Positions 24,016 to 35,600 of a stretch of 64,000 bases of DNA are shown here, piece after piece (position 1 is the stretch's first letter; every line of letters begins with the position of its first letter). The DNA comes from Pleodorina starrii (lineage: Eukaryota > Chlorophyta > Chlorophyceae > Chlamydomonadales > Volvocaceae). The position numbers were made by a program, and so were the translations under genes. The notes under the pieces were generated by a model. The model was given only the letters and a program-made list of their open reading frames with translations. It ran no database searches and had not been told where the DNA came from. The stretch covers positions 682,001 to 746,000 of the forward strand of contig BRXU01000002.1 in the NCBI GenBank assembly GCA_030267565.1, read 5' to 3'.

Positions 24016-27000
24016 AGATCACAGGTGTGGGAGCCTTCTCTCTCCCTCCCGTTTGATGTTGCGTGGCCTTTGAAAGAGTGCTGGTCTCTGAATGGGTGGT
24101 TGCAGCAAACAGTACCATGAATGGCCAAATCATTTTGGTCCTACGATCGCTACGGTCCGCCCACCACCACACGCCTCCGCCGCACCTCCCCGACATCCCC
24201 CGCACCTGCCTCACCTGCTAACCCCGAACCTGACGCAAACACAAAACACACGCGAACAGGACCGAGCCGCCTCCGGCCCCCACCACCATGCGGACGCCCG
24301 GCGGGGCCACTCTCTGCTGGGCAAGCACCTGCTGACTGCCCGGCCCCTGGGTGTGTACGGCGCCCGATACCTGGCCACACACCTCATCAAGGCGGGCAGC
24401 GAGCCGGCGCTGCTGGATGCGGCGCTGCAGGTGCGGGAGGGGTGGGAGGGGCTCTGTGTGTGGGGGGGGGGCTGTGTGTGTGTGTGTGTGTCGGGCTGTG
24501 TGTGTGTCGGGCTGTGTGTGTGTTTGGGTGTGTGGGTGTGTGTTTGGGTGTGGGAGGCGGGAGGGGTGGGAGGGTGGATCGGCAGCCAGGGAAATGTGCT
24601 CGAACTTGGAGCTGTCTCGGAAGTGGTTTCCTCGCTTTGGGGGATTGAGTGAGTGTGAAGCCGCACCCCCCCACCCCCCTTTTTACACACGCACCCTCCC
24701 CCCTCCTCCCCCCGTCCTCCCCTTCAGGATCTGGTGTACCTGGAGGCTGCCTGCCGTACAGGTGACGTGTTCAAGCTGCATGCCGAGCTGGCCTCCCTGC
24801 CGCCCGAACGTACGACGGATGTCGTCGCGGATGTCGTACGGTGGTTGGGTCTCAACGGTGCGGTGTTGTGGAGCCACCCCCAGAGTGTGACTCAGGTGGC
24901 GGCGGAAGCGCCCCGGTGCTCTTCGGTGTGGCAGGTGGGAGGGGTCCAGGGAGGGGAGGGGGAGGGGAGGGGAAGGGAAGGAGAGGGGATGTGGGGGAAT
25001 GGAAATATGGAGCCAGGGAAGGGGACAGTACTGGTTTCGGAGGGACGGGTGAGCTCCCGTTGTGGGGGGGTAGCGTAACTCTCTCCGAAACCAACACTGG
25101 CCGCCCTGTCAGTGGTGGTGGGGATATGGGGTGTGGGTGGTGAGGTAGCGAGATCTGGTTTCGGAGAGGGTTACCGGTGAGAATTCGGTGAGACAGGCAC
25201 GGGCTTTCCCAGCCACTGGCTCCTCTCCTTGCTTCGGAGCGCGTCTCGAATTCGAATTCGCGAGTCCGGTGCTGCGGTAGGTTTTACTGGGGAGGCAGGA
25301 AAAACCCTAGGAAACCTCACCCCACATGACCAGCGCCCCCACTTTTTACCGTTTTAACCGTCGTGTTCCAACCGCCACAACGTCCAGGTGGGCGCGCGCT
25401 CCGCGACCAAGAACGCCGTCGACATGCTCAACGAGCCGTACTTTTGGCCGTTGGAGGTTATGGCGCTGACTCAGCACAAGGCCGCCGTACCCGACGTGTC
25501 GTACAGCCCTGACGGCCGGCTCATGGTGTCGGCTTCCCTGGACGGCACTGTACGACTGTGGGACGCCGCCACCGGCGAGCCCAAGGCCGCGCTGGCGGCG
25601 TCGCCGGCGCACTGCCTGTCGTACAGTCCCGGCGGCGAGCTGATGGCTACTGGCGGCGACGGCGGCGGCGTCAGTCTGTGGGATCCGTCGACGGGTTTGC
25701 AGCGGGCGGCGTTGCTGGGCCACAAGGGCGCCGTGACGGCGGTGGCGTTTAGCCCTGACGGACAGCTGCTGGCGTCGGGCGGCGGGTACGGATCTTCGAG
25801 GGAAGAGAGGCGACGGGGGTGGTGGCGGCAGCGGCGGTGCTCTGGAAATGTGCTGGGGTGCATTCTGCTGCTCTTTGCTCTCCATTCCACCAACTCCCAT
25901 CCCTCGCCTGGCCGTGCTCAGCTCGCCATTTCCGTTTCTGCTGTCCCTCCACCTCCACCTCCACTTCCGACCTCCTCGTGGCCGCCCTTCGCTGCCTGCC
26001 GCAGGGACCGGCTGATTCGGTTGTGGCGCACGAGCGGCGACTGCCCCCGACGAGCGGATCTGAAGGGCCACACGGGCGGGCTGCTGGCGCTGGCCTTCTC
26101 GCCTGACGGTGCCGTACTGGCATCTGCGGCGCACGACGATGCCGTACCGCGGCTGTGGAACGTGGCGGAGGGCACATTGCAGGTGGTTGGGTGGTTGGGG
26201 TGGTTGGGGGGAGGCCAAGTAGTGGTCGTTGGCAAGAAGATCGGGGATGCTGCAGAGCTGCGAACTCATCCATCCATTCACCCGTCCATCCATCCATTCA
26301 CCCGTCCATCCATCCATCCATCCATCCATCCATCCATCCATCCATCCATCCATCCATCCATCCATCCATCCATCCATCCATTCACCCGTCCATCCATCCA
26401 TCCATCCATTCACCCGTCCATCCATCCATCCATCCATCCATCCATCCATCCATCCATCCATTCACCCGTCCATCCATCCATCCATCCATCCATCCATCCA
26501 TCCATCCATCCATCCATCCATCCATCCATCCATCCATCCATCCATCCATCCATCCATCCATCCATCCATCCATCCATCCATCCATCCATCCATCCATCCA
26601 TCCATCCATCCATCCATCCATCCATCCATTCACCCGTCCATCCATCCATCCATCCATCCATCCATCCATCCATCCATCCATCCATCCATCCATCCATCCA
26701 TCCATCCATCCATCCATCCATCCATCCATCCATCCATCCATCCATCCATCCATCCATCCACCCGCCCGACTCCCATCCATCAACACCCCGCCACCCCCTT
26801 CTCCCCTGCCCCGTTGTGTCTCACCCCCACCACGCCTGGGTTGCATAACTTTCACCAACTCGCCGCTCGTCTCACCGCCTCCTCCTACAAACTAACGTCT
26901 CCCAAAACCCCCGCCCGCCCCTCCCCACCCGCCCCTCTCCCCCCGCCCTTCCGCCCCCTCTCCCCCCGCACGCACATACACATACACACACGCACACAGG

Positions 27001-29926
27001 CCTCCCTGGAGGGTCACCGCCAAGGTGTCCTGAGTCTGGCCTTCTCCCCCGCCGGCAGCCTCCTCGCCACCGCCGCCGACAACGTCCGTCTGTGGGACGC
27101 CTCCAGCGGCACCCCCAGCGGCGCCCTCACAGACCACATCTTCCCCGTCGCCGCCGTCGCCTTTACACCCGACGGCGCCGTCCTGGTTTCCGCGGACACC
27201 TCCCACACGCTGCGGCTCTGGGGGATCAGCGGCGGCGGCGGCGGCGGCAAGCCGCCGGCGGGCCGACCCAAGGGTCGGGGCCCGCCTGGCGGCGGACCCG
27301 GCGGCGCGCCGCCGGCGGGTGTCGTACCGCTTGCCGTACTAGAGGCGGACTCTGGCGGGCAGTTGTCGGCATTGGCGGTTAGCCCCGACGGCGGGTTTGT
27401 GGCGACGGGGTCGGCGGCGGGGGAGCTCCACGTGTTTGCGGTGTCTCGGGCGGCAGGAGGGGGAGGAGGAGGGGGAGGAGTGTTTACGGTGCGAGCGGCA
27501 CATGCGGGGCAGGTGAGGTGGAGGGGGGGGCGGGCGGGTGGGGACGGGAGAGGGGAGACGAGGACGGGGATGGGAGGCGGCGTTTTGCTGTACATTGTTG
27601 CTTTGACACGCTGGGGCATGGGGTCGACAAGGGGTCCTCCATTCTCAACCCTTCCGTTAATCTCCATCTTCCTTCCCCTCTCCCATTTCTTTTTGTCTCT
27701 CTCTCTCTCCCTCCGGTCTAGGTCCGCAAGCTGGCCTTCTCCCCGGGCTCTCAGTCGTTGGTCTCCGCCTCGGACGATTGCACTCTGAGGCTGTGGGACC
27801 CGCGGGTCGCTTTGGCGGCGGACGCGGACGGCGGCGGCGGTGGGGGCGGCGGCGGGGGCGGCGGCGTGGTGAGTGGGGCAGGCGACTGTGGGAGGAGAGG
27901 ACCACCCCTGACCATCCTCCAACCCCGATGTTGGTTGATCCTGGCACGGTCCTGGCATGCTCCTGGCATGTTCCTGGCCCGTCCGTCCCTTCCCAAACCC
28001 CGCCCCCAACCTCAAACCCACCCTCCCCGCTGCGGTATCATTTTTAAACACCCATCCCCACCCCCAAACCCTAAAACCCCATCCCCAAACCCCAACTCCC
28101 AACTCCACCCCCCAAACCCCCCCAAACCCCATCCCCAAACCCCAACTCCCAACTCCACCCCCCAAACCCCACCCCCAAACCCCATCCCCCAAACCCCAAC
28201 TCCCAACTCCACCCCCCAAACCCCAACCCCCACACCCACCCCCACACCCCAACCCCAAACCCCAACCCCCCACACCCCCTAAACCCCAACTCCACCCCCA
28301 AACCCCTCAGTTCCAGGCGGGTGCCGTGACGAGCTCCGTACACCTGAGTCGCGGCTCCCCGCTGGCCCCCCTGCTGGGGGCCTCGGTGGCGGAGGACGGC
28401 GCTCTGACGCTGTGGGACGGGGCCAGTGGGGAGGCGCTGGGGGCGCCGCAGCGGGTGCAGGGGGCGCCGCGGCCGCTGGTGGTGCGGCTGTCGCCCGACG
28501 AGGAGACGCTGGCGGTGGGGGAGGGCGATGGATCCATTCGGCTTTGGGATCTGACGAAGGGGGCGCTCAAGGCGCGACTCAAGGTGGGCTGAGAGGGGTG
28601 TGGGTGTGTGGGTGGTGGTGGTGGTGGGGTTGGGGGGGTTGTGGCAGGGGGCTCCGGACTCTTGACGAGTAGAGCTGGCGGGCGGTGTGTGTTTGTGTTT
28701 GTGAGAGTGTGTGAGAGTGTGTGTGTGTGTGTGTGCGTGTGTGCGTGTGTGTGTATGGACATGCATTGCATTCGATCGTTTCTGTGGCTTGCCAAGTGTG
28801 TGAGGGGGGAGATGTGGGAGCGGGCGCCCCTGACTGGAGGGTGTGCGGTGTGTGCATGTGTTTCAAGGTGAGGAATTGAGACATTGGATACCCCAGCGAA
28901 GCAAGGAGTGGGATCAGTTAAGGTAGGACGGGCCCACCCACCCACATCCACCCACCCATCCATCCACCCACCCACCCAACGGCCCACCCGCACTCAACCC
29001 CGCACTCACCCCCACAATCACCCCCACACTCACCTCCGCAGGGACACACGGACGCCATCACCGATCTGGACTTTTGCGGCCTCACACCCGCGCTGCTCGT
29101 CTCCTCCTCGGAAGACTGCCGAGTGCGGCTCTGGAACACCTCAAACGGCCGCCAGCTGGCGCTCCTCACGGGTCACACCGCCTCCGTCACCGCCGTCGCA
29201 CTCGCCGCCGACGGTGCCGTCGCGGCGTCGGGCGACGACGGCGGCGGCATCCGGCTCTGGGTCGTCGGCGGCGACGGCGCCGCCGCCGGCCGCGCCGCCG
29301 CCGTACTCAAGGGCCACTCGGGTGCCGTACTCCGCCTTGCGTTCTGCCCCGACGGCGGGCTGCTGGCCTCTGGCGGCGCCGACTGTTCCGTACGACTGTG
29401 GGACGTTGGCGGCGGCGGCAAGCAGCTGGCGGTGCTCGGCGGGCACAAGGAGGCGGTTGGGCGGTTGGTGTGGGGACCCACGGGTCGGTTGCTGGCGTCG
29501 GGGTCCCGCGGCGACGGCTCCGCCGGCTCGGTTTTCGTGTGGGACTGCCGTACAGGTGAGCCCGTGTACTCGCTCCACGCGGCATACATGGCGCCGGAGG
29601 ACGGCGGCCGGCCCGGCGGACCCATGGGTCTGTGCACCGTGGTTTCGGCGCTGGAGCACGCGCCGCACCTGACGTTGATCAGCGAGGCGGGCGGCGGAGA
29701 GGGTGACGGCGGCGGCGGCGGTGCTGGAGGTGGCGGCGGCGGTGGCGGTGCGGAGATGGCGGTGGGAGGCGGGCTGCTGAAGCTTCGGCAGGTTCCTCTG
29801 TACACGAGCTTTGCCGCGCCGTCGTGTGTGTCGGTGGCGGAGGGATCCTTTGCGATGGCGTTTGGATCGCACGTTCATTTTTACCGGGTGAATGAGACGC
29901 GCGCGGGGGCGGGCGGACTGGGGTGA
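12086..29926 (+). CDS. STAND protein: TIR-like, NACHT-like NTPase, 14 WD40 repeats
   Basis: Signal-transduction ATPase resembling plant and algal immune-type NLRs. Exons: 12086-12512, (unresolved), 14257-14515, 14776-15268, 15662-17130, 17476-17535, 17851-17985, 18105-18275, 18780-18980, 19337-19401, 19843-19933, 20413-20596, 20908-21152, 21553-21726, 21995-22309, 22481-22708, 23113-23211, 23628-23702, 24260-24430, 24728-24934, 25388-25785, 26005-26182, 27000-27512, 27722-27868, 28311-28583, 29042-29926. Phases close from 14257 to the stop, giving about 2,345 residues. Order: Gly/Ala-rich linker, TIR-like domain ([29 protein letters not shown]), Walker A APGTGKST across 20596/20908, Walker [13 protein letters not shown] at 21995, helical linker, then 14 WD40 units (SPDG...LRLWD), enough for two propellers. 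Expected model: WD40 senses, NTPase oligomerises, TIR signals or cleaves NAD. This is inferred from families. The exons 12086-12512 and 14257-14515 share a duplicated motif. Confidence 0.85.
12479..12512 (+). repeat. CAG-rich polyglutamine tract at an exon end
   Basis: The exon 12086-12512 ends in a run of glutamine codons ([12 protein letters not shown]), and the splice donor directly follows the last CAG. Confidence 0.7.
12513..14256. other. Intron or introns with at least one unresolved exon
   Basis: The exon ending at 12512 leaves phase 0, whereas the exon starting at 14257 needs two bases carried in. At least one exon with length remainder 2 therefore probably lies here, or the 12512 donor is not the one used. 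I found no convincing coding segment. Confidence 0.4.
19402..19580. repeat. G-rich GGGTGGT repeats in an intron
   Basis: The intron after 19401 begins with about 180 bases of GGTGGGTGG-type repeats, a strong candidate for G-quadruplex formation on the plus strand or nascent RNA. A longer unit of about 50 bp is also repeated within it. Confidence 0.7.
22872..23105. repeat. CGCTCCCTTG degenerate repeats in an intron
   Basis: The pyrimidine-rich intron before the exon at 23113 is built of imperfect copies of TTGCGCTCCC. It ends directly at the CAG acceptor, so it also forms the polypyrimidine tract. Confidence 0.65.
26269..26762. repeat. (ATCC)n microsatellite in a WD40 intron
   Basis: About 490 bases of CATC tetranucleotides are interrupted by CATTCACCCGTC segments at intervals. 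They lie in the 817-bp intron between the exons 26005-26182 and 27000-27512. Apparent open frames on both strands here are artefacts of the repeat. Confidence 0.95.
28060..28310. repeat. C-rich CCCCAAACCCC repeats in an intron
   Basis: A longer unit of roughly 50-57 bp, containing CCCCAACTCCCAACTCCACC, is repeated about three times. It ends at the CAG acceptor of the exon 28311-28583. Confidence 0.7.
28687..28754. repeat. (GT)n microsatellite
   Basis: A GT run with minor interruptions lies in the last intron of the STAND gene. Confidence 0.75.
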
Positions 29927-30330
29927 GGGGTGACAGAGGATGACAGGGGAGGGGAGGTCGGCGGGGAGGGGAGGAGGTCCATGCAACAGCGGATGTCGAG
30001 CGGGGGAGGAAAGCATTGGTGGGTGTGGTTTCGGGGCCGGGGCCGGAGGCGGCTGTTTGTTTGCTTTGTTTTGGGTCGGGAAGGGCGATGTGTGGGATGG
30101 GAGGTGTGTGTGGGGGGGGGCCGGGGGCGGGGAAAGCGCTTCTTCCGTCGTACAAGCAGCGATCTCAATGGTCAGATGTGGCGCAAGGCGTTGGTGCGGA
30201 CCGTTTGTACAGAAGATCAGATTGCGATCTGCGAGATATCGCTCCTTGCCGTGCGTTCGCAGCGCCGCATGGATGTGCATTTATACTTTGCGGCGGGGAT
30301 GCGGGTTTCGGAGCAGCAGGTTGGGCTGGG

Positions 30331-30425
30331 GTGGGCGTTGGTGGTGGTGGTGGTGTGGCAGTGGTAGTAGTGTGGTGGTGGTGTGGTGGTGGTGGTGTGG
30401 TGGTGGTGGCGTGGTGGTGGTGGTA
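30331..30425. repeat. (GGT)n trinucleotide tract
   Basis: An imperfect GGT run lies about 400 bases past the STAND stop codon. Confidence 0.75.
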
Positions 30426-30940
30426 GCGGCTGTCGCAGCGCTGAGAATCGTGAACACCATCCGCAATTGCGCCGCTCGACCTCCTTTACGCGATTTAGTA
30501 CGGAAGTATGTGTGGTTGTACAGTACGGCAGTATCGCATTCATCCGTACGTATGTCTGTCCTTATGACCTCACGACTTTCCGCTGCGGCATACGGTATCT
30601 TATATCTCATGTCCCCTCGGATGGGCTGGGTGCGTTTTGTGTTTTGCAACCGATCCAGTTTTCTGGGCATGCTTTCTGCCATTTCCATGCCCCACATCCC
30701 TGGAGCCTGTGCAGTACATATATCCGACAAGAGCTGGCTTATTAGCAAGGCTTCTTGCGGTGGGTGGCGTGTCGGGGCCCGCGTGCGGACTGCGCTGTCG
30801 GGGGGAGACGGGGATCGACGGCTTGTGTCGTGTCGTGGCTTTGTGTCGCGGAGGGGATCAGCGGAAGGGGATCAGCGGAAGCTGGGTCCGGTTGCACGGT
30901 TGTTAGTTAGGTAGGAAGGTAGGAAGGTGCTTTGCTTTGA

Positions 30941-30976
30941 TGTTTGGTGGTTGCCTGCCAAGGCAACCACCAAACA
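30941..30976. repeat. Perfect 16-bp inverted repeat, 4-base loop
   Basis: The left arm TGTTTGGTGGTTGCCT (30941-30956) and the right arm AGGCAACCACCAAACA (30961-30976) are perfect complements around GCCA. A transcript would fold into a stable hairpin. It has no terminal T tract and no nearby coding region. Confidence 0.85.
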
Positions 30977-32546
30977 GAGGCCAGAGGCTTCGTTGTCTCC
31001 GTCATGTGTGTGTGGGGGGGGTAAGGGGGGGGCCAGGGTAAATTTGATGGCGCATTACCGGTACCACGGTTTGGTAGGTGTTGCTGCCCTGGGCTGTGGA
31101 CTTCGCAAATATATCGGTAATACCGTTGCAACGGACAACGGACACGTGAGCACCCGAGGGCAGAGGGCAGGTGCACGACCGTCCGAGAGCTGCGCCTGGA
31201 AACTCAAGGGATCGACCATCTACGCATTGACACAGATTCCGTTCCAGGTTTTGGCGGGCCAAAACGGACATCGAATGCCGTACGGTAAGGCCCGCCGACT
31301 TGAGAGCCGCTGTTTTAGGGTCGGGACACAGGGGCACAGGGTACCTATACCTATGTAGGGCTACCGGTATCTGTATACACTGCACAGCCTACTTTGTCTC
31401 ACGTAGCGCCCGTATCGCGTGGCGTGTTTCGCGTCCCGAATGCGCCACCATGGATGGGGCTGCTTTCGCTCGCAGTGGACCGACCCGTGGGTCATCACTC
31501 AGTGGCGGCGCATACGGGACTCGACATCTTTGGGCCCCCAACATCTGCGCCGATTCCGTCTTCGCTGGCCTGCTCTCAGAATAGAGTTTGCTGCTCACGT
31601 CGCTGGGTACCCGTCCTTCAGTACGAAGCGTACATTGAGAGATTTGAAGCGGTACCTTTAGAGGAACTCCGACCCGGTCGGTTGGCATCGAGGCCGTCGG
31701 CCGGTCGGTCGGATGCAGCACATGCAGCTGTCTTTGGTCCTGTTGGTTACATCTGTCTTCGGTTCTGTCATCCCTTTGAGAGATGGCATCAAGTTGGACA
31801 GATGGGCGGAGCCGCGCCTGTCATCCCTGCCATCGCAAGTATTGCGTCGTTGGCGGATGAACCCAGAGGACATAGACCGCGGCAACTAACGTGGGAAGCT
31901 GTGCGGACCAAGAACCCAGACAGCGGCAGCGCCTGCGGCACCAGAACCTGGGCCAGACACAGAAAGGGCTGGAGAACCTATCGTAGCTGCCGCACGCGTC
32001 CCTTTGGACCTGGAGCTAAGCTCCTCGGTCTCTTACGCCCTCTACACATATCTTCCGCTCACCACTGTAACCTATCGAATATCCGTGCGAAGCTCACAAA
32101 CCCAAGTGTTTGCAAAGGCCAGATATACGTACACATAGATATTTCTGTCACACACGCCGATAGATATTGATAACGCGCGGTCCCCCACGTGGCAGAGCCC
32201 TCCAAGCTCTAACGCGTCGCCTTCACGTCCCCGTGGTGGACACACACATCCAACCAGCCAGCGACAAGTTCCAGGAGCGGGCGTTGTGTTTCCGAGTGTT
32301 CCGTGCGCGACTGCGCGCTGTGTGTCCGAGCTCGCGACCCCCCTACCAACCCACCTAACCTCCTACCGACCGCCTGCCACCTGCACCGTTCGTTCTTCCA
32401 TACGGTATCCAGCACACTTACCGTATCCCGCCCAGAGCGTCCCACAGCGTCCTCCGCGCCACTCCCAAGAGTTCCCGCGCCTTTCACACAGCGGCCCAAC
32501 ATACGGTACCGCCGCGCTCCCCCAGCACACACCGTAATCAACCGCA

Positions 32547-32612
32547 GTGATAGCAGTAGCAGTAGCAGCAGCAGCAACAGTAGCAGTAGTAGCAACAGCA
32601 GCAGCTGCAGCT
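32547..32612. repeat. AGC/AGT trinucleotide run in the 5' leader
   Basis: Imperfect AGC and AGT repeats end about 30 bases before the proposed start codon of the monooxygenase gene. They would encode polyserine if an upstream ATG at 32303 were used, but the signal peptide favours the ATG at 32639. Confidence 0.7.
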
Positions 32613-32638
32613 CCGCCGGTGGCAACATCTTTCCGGAG

Positions 32639-35600
32639 ATGTGGCCCCCGCGACAGCGACTGCCGCGGCGCAGCGGCCTCGCCGCCGCTGGGCCGCTACT
32701 CGCGGTCGTGGCCGCCGCCGCCGCCGCCGCCTCCGGCGCCTTCGGCGTCGCCTCCGCGTCCAGCTGCTACCGCTCCCTTTCCGCCTCCGACTTCCCGCAC
32801 TGCCAGCTGCTGGCGCCCGGCTTCGCGCTGCACTGGGCGGTCCGCGGCGACAATATGACCCTGGGCCTGGATGCGGACACCGGAGGTACCGCGCGTGCGT
32901 GGGTGTGCGTACCTGCGTACCTGCGTACATGGGTGTGCGTACCTGAGTACCTGCGTGCGCGTCTATGCGGGGGGCGGGTGTATCGCTTGGTGCTCCGGAG
33001 CTCTCTTTCTGCTGCAGGACCATGTTTATTTTATGAGTCTTGTTTTTGTTCTTGTAATGCTCGTTTCTATGGGCCCGTTGCCCAACTCCGTCCTTTGCGT
33101 CCGTGCCTCGCTGGCGCACCGCAGGTTTCCCTGACGCCTGGCTGGCTGTTGCGCTGAGCGGCTCCGGGGGGATGCGCGGCGCGGACATGATCATCGTGGC
33201 GGGGCCGACCGACCCCGCAGAAGCAGCAGCAGCAGCAGCAGCCAGCGGCGGAGCCTCCCCTGGTCCCGGCGGCTGGCGGGTCATCGACGCTCACTCGGTG
33301 GACTTCGTGCAGCCGATTCCCGATGACAGCCAGGTGGGAGTAGAGGGTGCTAGGGTTCTAGGGTTCTAAGGGGTGAGGAATAGGAGATGAGCCGATGATG
33401 AGGTTGGGGGGAAGAGTGTGGGAGGCGGCGGTCGATGGATGGGGCTACTGTAGACCGACTTCGCTTCTGCTGCCCCCCATGCCCCCCTAATCCCCTCATG
33501 CCCCCCTAATCCCTTTGTGACCGCTGCCGCGGCCATGTGCCCTCCTCATCTCTCGCTGTGGCCGTCGCCGTCGCATCGCCGTCGCGTTCCGTCTCGCGTC
33601 GCGTCGCCGTCGGTTGCGTCCCGCATCGCTTCGCTTCGCTCAGGATGTGGCGCTGCGGGGGACGCCCCTCAGCGGCGACGGCCACACCGTGGCGGTGGTG
33701 ACCCGGCGGCTGCGCACCTGCGACCCCTGGGACTGGCCCATCCCGGTGAGATCACAGCCGCCTAGAGCCGAGGCACGGCGTGTAGAGGGGGCGAGGGAGA
33801 GCACCGCCTAGCGGCCTAGGCAGCACGCTGTCCTGGTCGCTCTGCCCTGTACACAGGTAAGACACAGCACCGCTTTGCAGGGTATCCTCGGGGTCCGCTG
33901 CAAATCGATGCACTCGCACAGTCCGCAGTTCTGACCGGCTCTGTGGCACACAGTCTGCTAGCGGTACGCGGTGCGGTACGCTAGCTTTGGGAACACGAAC
34001 ACAGAATAGGGAGGGAGGGGCACTCCGGCAGACGCACGTGCAGCCATCCGTTTCTGTTGGTGTCGCCGCCCTGCATCCACGCCACCCCTCCAACCAACCG
34101 CAGGTGGGTGTACCACAGACAGTCAGCTGGGCGTACGGCCGCGGCTGGCCGAGCCAACACCTCGAGCGCGGCAATGGCGCCGTGAGCTTCGTTCCCGAGG
34201 CGGCGGACTGGATGTGGGCAGCCGCCAACACCACAGACGCCGGCGCCTCCTCCCTCGCCAACGCATCAATCGGCGCTACCAATGCCACCACCGTCGCCAT
34301 CGGCGCCAACGACAACAAGCGAGTGACCTGGGTGGGCGGCGGCGTGGGTGTCCGGGAAGGCGGCCGTGGCGGCGGCGGCGGCGGCGACAACGTCACCGCA
34401 GTCTTTGCTGCGGCGGCAGCGGAGCCCCGGGTCAGCAAGCTCAGTGGCGAGGCCGACGCGAAGAGGCCGGACGGCGGCGATGGCGCTAGTACTGGCGACG
34501 GACGCAAGGGCAGTTCGCAGCCGCAGCGCCGGCAGGGCGGCGGCACTGGAGTGGCCGCGACGGAGTCGGTTTCGGAGGCTTCGGAGGTTTCGGAGGTTTC
34601 GGAGGAGTCGTTGATGGAGCTGGATGTCCGCATGCCGAACGTAACAGTACCCGAAAACGAAACCAACTACCTGTGCGTGCGTACGACGCTGCCACACGAC
34701 CGGAAATATCACCTGGTCGGGTAGGTGGTTGGGCTGCGGGTTGCAGGTGTCGTTGGGAGTTGGGAGGCAGTTGAGCTCGGCTGGGCGGTAGGTTCCTGAA
34801 ATGCCGAGCAAGGTTATGGCCACGGATCGTGGCTCCTTGCTAGCAACGAGAAATGACACGGTTCCTTGGCTCCTTGCTAGCAAGCTCAAGTAGCGACAAC
34901 GCGTGGTCTATTTGGCATCCTAATAATGGCAATTAATATAACTTATTCAAACAATGCTTATGCATGACATTTTGCGACCAGAACTCCACGGAAATGGACG
35001 ATAGATGCTTGCTGGCATGGAGCCATGGTTCGCGGTTCCCGCTCAATGTAAGGAAATTCTGTCAATGAACAATATAGTTTATATACGATATTTATTTTTA
35101 GATGTATGCGCGCCATTGCGGCAGTGCAAAATATATTTCCTGGGTGCCCCACGGATCCCGGCTCCTTGCTAGCAACGACTCGTTGCTAGCAAGGAGCCAC
35201 GATCCACGGTCCGCGTTCAAATAGGCGCGGCCACGCTACGCAACAATGGTGTCAACCTTACAGATGCAGCTAAACAACTGCAATTATCTTAATATGTATG
35301 CGCAGTGCGTAGTGCGGCAGCGCATAATATATTTCCTGGGGTGCCCCACGGATCCCGGCTCCTTGCTAGCAACGAGTCGTTGCTAGCAAGGAGCCACGAT
35401 CCACGGTCCGCGTTCAAATAGGCGCAGCCACGCTACGCGGCAATGCTGTCACCCTTACAGATGCAGCTAAACAACTGCAATTATCTTAATATGTATGCGC
35501 AGTGCGTAGTGCGGCAGCGCATAATATATTTCCTGGGGTACCCCACGAATCCCGGCTCCTTGCTAGCAACGACTCGTTGCTAGCAAGGAGCCACGATCCA

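Larger units (their letters stand above)
29927..32638. other. Intergenic region between STAND and monooxygenase genes
   Basis: No supported gene was found on either strand. It contains GGT repeats near 30330-30425, a hairpin at 30941-30976 and AGC/AGT repeats at 32547-32612. It should include the 3' untranslated region of the STAND gene and the promoter and 5' leader of the monooxygenase gene. I saw no convincing polyadenylation signal or TATA box. Confidence 0.5.

Noticed and set aside
25346..26895. WMDGWMDG and HPSIHPSI open frames
   Set aside because: These are translations of the ATCC microsatellite in a WD40 intron.
29141..30280. 379-codon minus-strand open frame
   Set aside because: It lies opposite well-supported WD40 coding sequence and has no recognisable motif.
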